Assembly: GCA_020721385.1 (NCBI GenBank)
Contig: DYMW01000036.1
Coordinates: 1-14,083, forward strand
Direction of reading: 5' to 3'
Length of the DNA: 14,083 bases
Source: Sulfurovum sp.
GTDB taxonomy: Bacteria > Campylobacterota > Campylobacteria > Campylobacterales > Sulfurovaceae
Below, piece after piece: positions 9,407 through 14,083 of this stretch (its first letter is position 1; each line of letters begins with the position of its first letter). The notes under the pieces were generated by a model. It was given only the letters and a program-made list of their open reading frames with translations, did not search any database and was not told the DNA's origin. A program made the translations under genes and the position numbers.

Positions 9407-9892
9407 CTACGCCTCTTCTTCTCGTTTTGTTGCTAATGCTTGAAGACCAATCGTGATTGCACGAGCTGGACCATTCCAAACATTAAGTAACATACCAAGA
9501 AGTTCTTCTCTACCTGGAAGTTTAGCCATAGCTTTAATTGTATCCGCATCAACAGCTTTTGATTCAATCACTCCCAACTTGATAGAGAAGTGATTTTTAT
9601 TAGCATCTACAGATTTGTCTGCTACTTTACACGTAGCAAGCTGATCTTCACCCCAAATAAAAATATTGGTATCTACAAGTTCAAGCTCTTCACAGTTTGC
9701 ATTTTTAAGTGCAATTCCTGCTAAAGTATTCTTTACAACACGTACATTAACATTATTTTCTCTTGCTAAAGCTCTAACACCTTCTAATGCTTTAACAGTC
9801 ATACCTTTATAATCACATACGATTACAGCACCCTGATCAGCAAAAGCAGCACTTAGTTCATTAACAATAACTTCTTTTTCAGTTCTAGTCAT
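9407..9892 (-). CDS. rplJ: 50S ribosomal protein L10
   Basis: Base of the ribosomal stalk (161 aa, usual length). Its N-terminal domain binds 23S rRNA next to L11 and its C-terminal helix binds L7/L12 dimers. Typical signatures are visible: VIVCDYKGMTVKALEGVR near 23-40, VRVVKNTLAGIAL near 51-63, and LPGREELLGMLLNVWNGPARAI near 124-145, leading into the C-terminal helix. The ATG has a strong AAAGGAG site only four to five bases upstream. The 124-base spacer before it can form a three-stem structure resembling the autoregulatory L10 leader, so feedback by the L10-L7/L12 complex is likely. rplL follows after 83 bases. Confidence 0.97.
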   Translation of the reverse strand: MTRTEKEVIVNELSAAFADQGAVIVCDYKGMTVKALEGVRALARENNVNVRVVKNTLAGIALKNANCEELELVDTNIFIWGEDQLATCKVADKSVDANKNHFSIKLGVIESKAVDADTIKAMAKLPGREELLGMLLNVWNGPARAITIGLQALATKREEEA

Positions 9893-9911
9893 TTTTTCTC
9901 CTTTCGACCTC

Positions 9912-9979
9912 TAATAGGGTTGTCTTTTCAGACAAACAAACTTTTTTCAAAATTTTAGATTAAGCTTACGCCCCTATTA
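9912..9979 (-). promoter_or_regulatory. Candidate L10 leader RNA upstream of rplJ
   Basis: On the minus strand a closing stem of eight pairs joins TAATAGGG (9972-9979) to CCCTATTA (9912-9919). Inside it are AAGCTT (9962-9967) pairing with AAGTTT (9938-9943) and a hairpin TTGTCT-GAAA-AGACAA (9920-9935) abutting the closing stem, giving a three-way junction 20 bases before the rplJ ATG. L10 bound to L7/L12 is known to repress its own mRNA through a structured leader here in many bacteria. The pairing is seen in the sequence; identity with the L10 leader family is inferred from position and shape. Confidence 0.55.
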
Positions 9980-10006
9980 TCTTTAGCCTAAGATAATGTG
10001 TTTTTT
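9976..10006 (+). terminator. Hairpin after rplA, terminator-like on the plus strand
   Basis: A perfect 8-pair stem ATTATCTT (9976-9983) with AAGATAAT (9990-9997) and a 6-base loop is followed on the plus strand by GTG and six T's (10001-10006). On the minus strand the same hairpin begins 19 bases after the rplA stop, but GGGG follows it instead of T's. It could stop antisense transcription or mark the rplA 3' end. Bases 9976-9979 are shared with the closing stem of the candidate L10 leader. Confidence 0.4.
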
Positions 10007-10016
10007 ATATTTAAAA

Positions 10017-10721
10017 CTATCTAAGTTCTAAAAGCTCAGCTGTATTCAGTGTAATAGCTGGACTCATTGTTAACGAAAGTGCACCATTGATAATGTATTT
10101 ACCTTTAGCCGCAGCTGGTTTCGATTTATTAATCATTCTAACAAAAACTTTTAAATTCTCTTCAATTTTCTCTGCACCAAAACTTACTTTACCAATTCCA
10201 GCGTGAATATTACCTTTTTTATCTACTCTAAAGTTAACTTTTCCACCTTTTGCATCGGTTACAGCTTTGGTTACATCCATGGTTACAGTACCTGTTTTAG
10301 GGTTAGGCATTAAACCTTTTGGTCCTAAAATTCTAGCAACTTGACCAAGTACACCCATCATATCTGGTGTTGAAATAACGGTATCAAAATTAATATTTCC
10401 CGCTTTAATCTGATCAATTAAATCAGCAGCACCAACAATATCTGCACCAGCAACTCTGGCTTCATCCGCTTTAGCATCTTTTGCAAAAACAGCTACTCTA
10501 ACTGTTTTACCTGTACCATTTGGAAGTACAACAGAACCTCTAATCATTTGATCAGCATGTCTTGGGTCAACATTTAAATTTAAAGCAATTTCTACAGTCT
10601 CGTCAAATTTTGCTGATTTTAATTCAGAAAGAAGTGCTGTTGCTTCAGCTACTGCATAATTCTTTCCAACTTCTATTTTCTCTAAGAGTAACGCTCTTTT
10701 TTTACTTATTTTTTTTGCCAT
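10017..10721 (-). CDS. rplA: 50S ribosomal protein L1
   Basis: Protein of the mobile L1 stalk, which helps release deacylated tRNA from the ribosomal E site (234 aa, usual length). In other bacteria it also represses the rplK-rplA mRNA. The family signature GPKGLMPNPKTGTV is at 133-146. The flanking domain I segments KFDETVEIALNLNVDPRHADQMIRG (39-61) and NFRVDKKGNIHAGIGKVSF are well kept. The lysine-rich start MAKKISKK is typical. GGAG lies seven bases before the ATG. The gene follows rplK after 55 bases, which hold a small hairpin, and is followed by the structured rplJ leader. Confidence 0.97.
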   Translation of the reverse strand: MAKKISKKRALLLEKIEVGKNYAVAEATALLSELKSAKFDETVEIALNLNVDPRHADQMIRGSVVLPNGTGKTVRVAVFAKDAKADEARVAGADIVGAADLIDQIKAGNINFDTVISTPDMMGVLGQVARILGPKGLMPNPKTGTVTMDVTKAVTDAKGGKVNFRVDKKGNIHAGIGKVSFGAEKIEENLKVFVRMINKSKPAAAKGKYIINGALSLTMSPAITLNTAELLELR

Positions 10722-10746
10722 CTATTTTCTCCACGATAAAAATCTC

Positions 10747-10760
10747 CCACTCTTCAGTGG
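10747..10760 (-). other. Small hairpin between rplK and rplA
   Basis: On the minus strand CCACT-GAAG-AGTGG forms a 5-pair stem with a GNRA-like GAAG tetraloop, followed after GAGA by TTTTT. It sits 16 bases past the rplK stop and 25 bases before the rplA ATG. It may weakly slow polymerase or shape the rplA ribosome site. It is too short for a firm claim. Confidence 0.3.
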
Positions 10761-10776
10761 TCATTAAAAAAAATTA

Positions 10777-11202
10777 CTATGCAGTAATTTCAACACCTAT
10801 GCTTCGACATGTACCCATAATAATCTTTGCAGCCATCTCTTTATCATCTGTATTTAAATCAGCGATTTTTTGATCTACAATCTCATTAATTTGAGCCATA
10901 GAAAGTGATGCTACTTTGTTCTTTAGTGGATTATCTGAACCACTTTTAAGATTTGCTGCTTTCATGATTAATTGAGATGCAGGAGGCTGTTTTGTAATAA
11001 AAGTAAAACTTTTATCCGCATATACTGTTATTTCTACAGGAATTTTAAACCCTGCTCTATCTTTTGTTTTTTCATTAAAAGCTTTACAAAACTCCATGAT
11101 GTTAACACCACGTTGTCCTAATGCTGGTCCTACTGGTGGTGCTGGGGTTGCTGCTCCAGCAGAAATCATAAGTTTGATCTTTCCAGTTACTTTTTTTGCC
11201 AT
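10777..11202 (-). CDS. rplK: 50S ribosomal protein L11
   Basis: Protein of the GTPase-associated centre of the large subunit, next to the L10 stalk base (141 aa, usual length). It takes part in factor-dependent GTP hydrolysis and in sensing stalled ribosomes for the stringent response. The N-terminal signature PPVGPALGQRGVNIMEFCKAFNEKT (22-46) and the PPASQLIMKAA segment (74-84) are clear. The C-terminal rRNA-binding domain ends with IIMGTCRSIGVEI. AAGGAG lies eight bases before the ATG. It follows nusG after 100 bases that contain competing hairpins, suggesting that transcription into rplK is controlled. Confidence 0.97.
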   Translation of the reverse strand: MAKKVTGKIKLMISAGAATPAPPVGPALGQRGVNIMEFCKAFNEKTKDRAGFKIPVEITVYADKSFTFITKQPPASQLIMKAANLKSGSDNPLKNKVASLSMAQINEIVDQKIADLNTDDKEMAAKIIMGTCRSIGVEITA

Positions 11203-11240
11203 CGTTGTCTCCTTAAATTAAATAGTCGTCATTTATTTTC

Positions 11241-11301
11241 AATAAAAACTTCAGTACTAAAAACAAAATAATTTTCAGTACTGAAGCTTTTTTACTTCAG
11301 T
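11241..11301 (-). promoter_or_regulatory. Terminator/antiterminator-like hairpins between nusG and rplK
   Basis: Three related segments follow the nusG stop on the minus strand: ACTGAAG (11295-11301), CTTCAGTACT (11277-11286) and AGTACTGAAG (11249-11258). Segments 2 and 3 form a perfect 10-pair stem with an 18-base loop, followed at once by TTTTTATT (11241-11248), a terminator shape. Segments 1 and 2 form a competing 7-pair stem with an 8-base loop, which would block the terminator. On the plus strand the 10-pair hairpin is followed after one base by six T's (11288-11293), so it may also stop antisense transcription. The pairings are visible; attenuation is inference. Confidence 0.55.
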
Positions 11302-11302
11302 T

Positions 11303-11833
11303 TTAAATAATTTTTTCTACTTGTGTATAGAGTATTTCTACAGGTGTGTTTCTACCAAAAATTGAAACATTTAATTTTAATTTTCCATGATTAAGATCAT
11401 ATTCATCTACCATTCCTGTAAAGTTTGAGAATGGGCCATCCACAATACGAACCATCTCTCCCTCTTCAAAGTCAATTTTAGGTCTTGGAGCCTGTTTTTT
11501 CTCCATTTTGTCTAAAATAACTTTGATATCTGCTTCTGTTAGAGGTGTCGCTGTTTTACCTTCCCCGATAAAACGTGAAACCTTTGGTAAACTCTGTACT
11601 TTATGCCAAAGATCAGTGTCTAAATCAACATGAGCAAAAACGTATCCTGAATAGAGCGTACGCTCTGTAATTTTTTTTTCACCATTTTTAACTTCAATAA
11701 CTTCTTCTGTAGGAACAATAATAGATTCAACTTTATCTTGAATTCCATACTCTATTGCTAACAACTCTATACCTTTTTTAACTGCTTGTTCACTACCAGA
11801 ATAAACTTGAATTGCATACCATTGAAGTGACAT
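11303..11833 (-). CDS. nusG: Transcription termination/antitermination factor NusG
   Basis: NusG binds the clamp of RNA polymerase through its N-terminal domain, and its C-terminal KOW domain contacts Rho or ribosomal protein S10 (176 aa, usual length). The N-terminal domain starts WYAIQVYSGSEQAVKKGIE and runs to about residue 110, including LYSGYVFAHVDLD and VSRFIG. The KOW domain is at about 124-176, with GEMVRIVDGPFSNFTGMVDEYD and the usual PVEILYTQVEKI end. The ATG lies one base after the secE TAA (TAAGATG), and its ribosome site (AGGGA) lies in the last codons of secE, so the pair is translationally linked. A three-segment hairpin region follows the stop. Confidence 0.97.
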   Translation of the reverse strand: MSLQWYAIQVYSGSEQAVKKGIELLAIEYGIQDKVESIIVPTEEVIEVKNGEKKITERTLYSGYVFAHVDLDTDLWHKVQSLPKVSRFIGEGKTATPLTEADIKVILDKMEKKQAPRPKIDFEEGEMVRIVDGPFSNFTGMVDEYDLNHGKLKLNVSIFGRNTPVEILYTQVEKII

Positions 11834-11834
11834 C

Positions 11835-12020
11835 TTAGTTCCCTACAATCGCAGATACAAGTGATGACATTGAAAAATCAACCAATGCTAAAAATATAGA
11901 TATAACAGTTACAACTAAAAAAACCGCAAAAAATGCTTGTCGAATTTGTACTTTTGTAGGAAATATAACTTTTTGAATCTCTTCTTTAACGTGTGTAAAA
12001 TATGTTGTTAATTTTTCCAT
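11835..12020 (-). CDS. secE: Preprotein translocase subunit SecE
   Basis: Small essential membrane subunit of the SecYEG protein-export channel in the inner membrane (61 aa, the short one-membrane-span form). An amphipathic N-terminal helix with VKEEIQKVIFPTK at 11-23 (the family's FPTK motif) is followed by a single membrane span at about 28-48 (FFAVFLVVTVISIFLALV). AAAGGT lies eight bases before the ATG. The gene starts only 19 bases after the 3' end of tRNA-Trp, so its ribosome site lies in the tRNA trailer. It ends one base before nusG. Confidence 0.95.
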   Translation of the reverse strand: MEKLTTYFTHVKEEIQKVIFPTKVQIRQAFFAVFLVVTVISIFLALVDFSMSSLVSAIVGN

Positions 12021-12039
12021 TTGTGATTACCTTTAATTA

Positions 12040-12115
12040 TGGCAGGCCAAGAGGGACTCGAACCCCCGGCACCTGGTTTTGGAGACCAGTGCTCTACCAA
12101 CTGAGCTATTGGCCT
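12040..12115 (-). tRNA. tRNA-Trp (anticodon CCA)
   Basis: A 76-base tRNA with encoded CCA (12040-12042). The acceptor stem pairs AGGCCAA with TTGGCCT, and the discriminator is G, as expected for tRNA-Trp. The anticodon stem CTGGT/ACCAG holds the loop CTCCAAA with anticodon CCA, and the T arm is GGGGG-TTCGAGT-CCCTC. It lies between rpmG and secE and is presumably cut from the common transcript. A 7-pair hairpin (one G-U pair) with a 5-base loop lies at about 12125-12143, just before its 5' end. Confidence 0.97.
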
Positions 12116-12210
12116 AAGAATGTGTAGTGATAAGCTCACCACTGAAGCAAACCTAGTTATTTAATAAATGCCAAGAATAAATACTCTTGACAAAAACTAA
12201 GAAACAAAGC

Positions 12211-12363
12211 TTAGAGCTTCATCTCTTTATGTGTTGTATGACACTTACACCACTTACAGTATTTTTTTAAAGCAAGTTTTTCAGTAGTGTTTTTCTTATT
12301 CTTATTTGTGTGATAATTACGTCTTGTACATTTCTCACAACCTAAGTGAATGGTTTCTCTCAT
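12211..12363 (-). CDS. rpmG: 50S ribosomal protein L33
   Basis: Small basic protein of the large ribosomal subunit (50 aa), too short for a usual gene-length cut-off. The sequence begins MRETIHLGCEKC and ends HTTHKEMKL. Two Cys pairs, Cys9/Cys12 and Cys36/Cys39 (plus Cys41), mark the zinc-ribbon (C+) form of L33. The central TRRNYHTNKNKKNTTEKLALKKY segment is typical. AGGAG lies about six bases before the ATG. It follows tuf after 51 bases that contain a strong hairpin and precedes tRNA-Trp by 95 bases, which hold only short hairpins. The position between tuf and tRNA-Trp/secE matches Campylobacter. Confidence 0.95.
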   Translation of the reverse strand: MRETIHLGCEKCTRRNYHTNKNKKNTTEKLALKKYCKWCKCHTTHKEMKL

Positions 12364-12381
12364 TATCTCTCCTAAAGAACA

Positions 12382-12416
12382 TTATAAGAAGGTCTCCCCT
12401 CTTATAATTTTTTTTT
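12382..12416 (+). terminator. Strong hairpin between tuf and rpmG, best terminator on plus strand
   Basis: An 11-pair stem (12382-12407, one G-U pair on the minus strand) has a 4-base loop and TTATAAG/CTTATAA ends. On the plus strand it is followed directly by nine T's (12408-12416), a textbook intrinsic terminator pointing into tuf antisense. On the minus strand it is followed by TGTTCTTT, a weaker T-rich run, so it may also end part of the tuf transcripts before rpmG. It starts eight bases after the tuf stop codon. Confidence 0.55.
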
Positions 12417-13623
12417 ACTCAATGATTTCAGTAACAATACCAGCACCAACCGTTCTACCACCTTCACGGATAGCAAACTTGGTACCTAACTCAAGAGCAA
12501 CTGGGTTGATAAGTTCAACGTTAATTTTAACGTTATCACCAGGCATAACCATTTCAGTACCCTCTTGAAGAGTAATTGAACCAGTAACATCAGTTGTTCT
12601 TATATAAAATTGTGGTCTATAGTTGTTAAAGAATGGCGTATGTCTACCACCTTCCTCTTTTGTAAGAACATAAATCTCTGCAACAAACTTAGTGTGAGGA
12701 GTAATTGAGTTTGGCTTACAAAGAACCATTCCTCTTTCAACTGCTTCTTTATCAATACCTCTGATAAGAACACCACAGTTATCACCAGCTTCACCACACT
12801 GCATCTCTTTACGGAACATTTCAACACCAGTAACAGTTGTTTTTTGGTTGGCTCTAATACCAACGATTTCAACGTTATCACCAATGCAAACTTTACCTCT
12901 TTCGATTTTACCAGTTACAACGGTACCACGACCTTGAATTGTAAAGATATCTTCAATTGGCATTAAGAAATCTTTATCAGTTTCTCTTTCAGGTTCAGGA
13001 ATATACTCATCTACAGCATTCATAAGTTCAACAATTTTATCTGCCCATGCACCAAGTTTACCAGCTTTAGCTTCTTCTAATGCTTGATATGCTGAACCAG
13101 ATATAACTGGAGTATCATCACCTGGGAAATCATATTCTGAAAGAAGTTCTCTAACTTCCATCTCTACAAGCTCTAACATCTCTTCTCTGTCTTCATCATC
13201 AAGTTGATCTTCTTTATTTAAGAATACAACGATATACGGTACACCAACTTGTTTAGAAAGAAGGATATGCTCTCTTGTTTGAGCCATTGGACCATCTGTT
13301 GCAGCAATAACAAGAATAGCACCATCCATTTGAGCAGCACCAGTAATCATGTTTTTAATATAATCGGCGTGACCTGGACAATCTACGTGTGCATAGTGTC
13401 TTTTGTCAGTTTCATATTCAACATGAGAAGTAGCAATAGTAATTCCTCTTTCTCTCTCTTCTGGAGCATTATCGATTTGATCGTAATCCATAAATGCTGA
13501 ATTGTTTTTGGTTGCAAGTACCGCTGTAATTGCTGCTGTTAATGTAGTTTTACCGTGGTCAACGTGACCAATTGTACCGATGTTAACATGAGGTTTATTT
13601 CGCTCAAATTTTGCTTTAGCCAT
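12415..13623 (-). CDS. tuf: Translation elongation factor EF-Tu
   Basis: GTPase that delivers aminoacyl-tRNA to the ribosomal A site (402 aa, against 394 in E. coli). The P-loop GHVDHGKT is at 19-26, switch I RGITI at 59-63, DCPGH at 81-85 and NKED at 136-139; the G5 loop reads SGSAY near 175-179. Domains 2 and 3 follow, with GRGTVVTGKIERG (231-243), RGMVLCKPNSITPHTKF and GGRHTPFFNNYRPQFYIRTTDVTG. The insertion-like NKEDQLDDEDREEMLELVEMEVRELL stretch resembles my recollection of Arcobacter-type EF-Tu. Domain 2 carries four Cys (246, 276, 283, 302), more than usual. TAGGAG lies eight bases before the ATG. A promoter and a 48-base hairpin sit between it and tRNA-Thr. Confidence 0.98.
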   Translation of the reverse strand: MAKAKFERNKPHVNIGTIGHVDHGKTTLTAAITAVLATKNNSAFMDYDQIDNAPEERERGITIATSHVEYETDKRHYAHVDCPGHADYIKNMITGAAQMDGAILVIAATDGPMAQTREHILLSKQVGVPYIVVFLNKEDQLDDEDREEMLELVEMEVRELLSEYDFPGDDTPVISGSAYQALEEAKAGKLGAWADKIVELMNAVDEYIPEPERETDKDFLMPIEDIFTIQGRGTVVTGKIERGKVCIGDNVEIVGIRANQKTTVTGVEMFRKEMQCGEAGDNCGVLIRGIDKEAVERGMVLCKPNSITPHTKFVAEIYVLTKEEGGRHTPFFNNYRPQFYIRTTDVTGSITLQEGTEMVMPGDNVKINVELINPVALELGTKFAIREGGRTVGAGIVTEIIE

Positions 13624-13655
13624 CTGTGTCTCCTAAGTTTAATTTATAAAATTCG

Positions 13656-13690
13656 CTGATATTATATCAGAAATAATGCTATATTGCTTT
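13656..13690 (-). promoter_or_regulatory. Promoter of tuf with -10 box inside a palindrome
   Basis: On the minus strand a perfect TATAAT (13661-13666) lies inside the 15-base palindrome CTGATATAATATCAG (13656-13670). A TTAAAGC-like weak -35 lies about 17-19 bases upstream (near 13684-13690). Campylobacterota sigma-70 promoters are known to have a strong -10 and a poor -35. The start point would be near 13654, leaving an untranslated leader of about 30 bases with the TAGGAG site. The surrounding spacer 13624-13703 shows nothing else. Confidence 0.6.
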
Positions 13691-13703
13691 AATACCATAA
13701 CAA

Positions 13704-13751
13704 TATGGACAAAACTGTTATAAATGTTATTTTATAACACTTTTGTCCATA
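13704..13751. repeat. Long inverted repeat between tRNA-Thr and tuf
   Basis: A 21-base arm TATGGACAAAACTGTTATAAA (written here as TATGGACAAAACTGTTATAA plus A) repeats inverted, with one mismatched position, around a 6-base loop. In minus-strand RNA the mismatch is G opposite G. It starts ten bases after the tRNA-Thr 3' end and lies upstream of the tuf promoter. No T tract of usual length follows on either strand. It could delimit tRNA-Thr 3' processing, stop read-through from the tRNA run, or bind a dimeric regulator; the sequence does not decide. Confidence 0.75.
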
Positions 13752-13761
13752 AAATTTTCGG

Positions 13762-13836
<75 letters not shown>

Positions 13837-13843
13837 ATTTTTT

Positions 13844-13875
13844 AGTATTTGATGGGAAAATTAAAAGTATTTGAT
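13844..13875. repeat. Direct repeat of a 10-mer between tRNA-Thr and tRNA-Gly
   Basis: AGTATTTGAT occurs at 13844-13853 and again at 13866-13875, 22 bases apart, about two helical turns. The spacer is AT-rich and holds a further 7-pair inverted repeat (ATGTGAA/TTCACAT on the minus strand) near 13888-13917. It may be chance in AT-rich DNA. Confidence 0.35.
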
Positions 13876-13939
13876 TTGAGTCTTAATAATGTGAAGTATC
13901 TATAAAAATTTCACATCAGCTCCCAGATTGTCAATAATA

Positions 13940-14016
13940 TGGAGCGGGAGACGGGACTCGAACCCGCGACCCTCAGCTTGGAAGGCTGACGCTCTAGCCA
14001 ACTGAGCTACTCCCGC
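13940..14016 (-). tRNA. tRNA-Gly (anticodon TCC)
   Basis: A 77-base tRNA with encoded CCA (13940-13942). The acceptor stem pairs GCGGGAG with CTCCCGC, discriminator T. The anticodon stem TCAGC/GCTGA holds the loop CTTCCAA with anticodon TCC, reading GGA and GGG. The T arm is GCGGG-TTCGAGT-CCCGT, with a terminal G-T pair. It lies 18 bases from tRNA-Tyr and 103 bases from tRNA-Thr. Confidence 0.97.
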
Positions 14017-14034
14017 ATCAAATATTGAATAACA

Positions 14035-14083
<49 letters not shown>

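Noticed and set aside
11203..11240. Possible L1 binding site in the rplK leader
   Set aside because: L1 feedback on rplK mRNA is known in other bacteria, but I could not recognise the rRNA-like loop with any confidence in this stretch.
12381..12386. TATAAT on the minus strand before rpmG, as a possible rpmG promoter
   Set aside because: It lies in the arm of the tuf-rpmG hairpin, has no -35-like or T-periodic upstream sequence, and would leave a leader of only about 11 bases.

Overview
The window is a core housekeeping locus. It carries the tRNA-tuf-secE-nusG-ribosomal protein-rpoBC cluster, transcribed entirely on the minus strand, so it reads from the high-coordinate end down to the low end. 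In transcription order: a partial tRNA-Tyr, tRNA-Gly(TCC), tRNA-Thr(GGT), tuf (EF-Tu), rpmG (L33), tRNA-Trp(CCA), secE, nusG, rplK (L11), rplA (L1), rplJ (L10), rplL (L7/L12), rpoB, rpoC, then an intrinsic terminator near base 30. No mobile element, CRISPR array, rRNA gene or unknown protein-coding gene is visible.

The likely source is a low-GC member of the Campylobacterota (Epsilonproteobacteria). The proteins resemble that group, and rpmG plus tRNA-Trp sit between tuf and secE, as in Campylobacter. rpoB and rpoC are separate genes, which argues against Helicobacter and Wolinella, where they are fused. A free-living Arcobacter- or Sulfurimonas-type relative is my guess, with low confidence at genus level. 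Tyr-Gly-Thr-tuf is the same tRNA order as tyrU-glyT-thrT-tufB of E. coli.

Layout: 1-81 is the rpoC tail with a terminator; 82-8759 is rpoC and rpoB, overlapping by one base; 8760-8954 is a 195-base spacer with an attenuator-like hairpin and a larger stem-loop; 8955-11202 holds the four stalk and L1-region ribosomal protein genes with structured spacers, including a candidate L10 leader; 11303-12020 is nusG and secE, one base apart; 12040-12363 is tRNA-Trp and rpmG; 12415-13623 is tuf, with a good promoter and a 21-pair hairpin upstream; 13762-14083 is the tRNA run.

The products act together in gene expression. RpoB and RpoC form the RNA polymerase core, NusG couples polymerase to the ribosome and Rho, L11/L1/L10/L7-L12 build the ribosomal GTPase stalk region and L1 stalk, EF-Tu delivers aminoacyl-tRNA to that region, L33 is a 50S protein and SecE is part of the protein-export channel. 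I see no undescribed biological system. The points worth a second look are regulatory RNA structures in the spacers, chiefly a three-segment, mutually exclusive hairpin set between nusG and rplK, the long hairpin before tuf, the overlapping structures before rplJ, and an unusually large insertion in the RpoC trigger loop.
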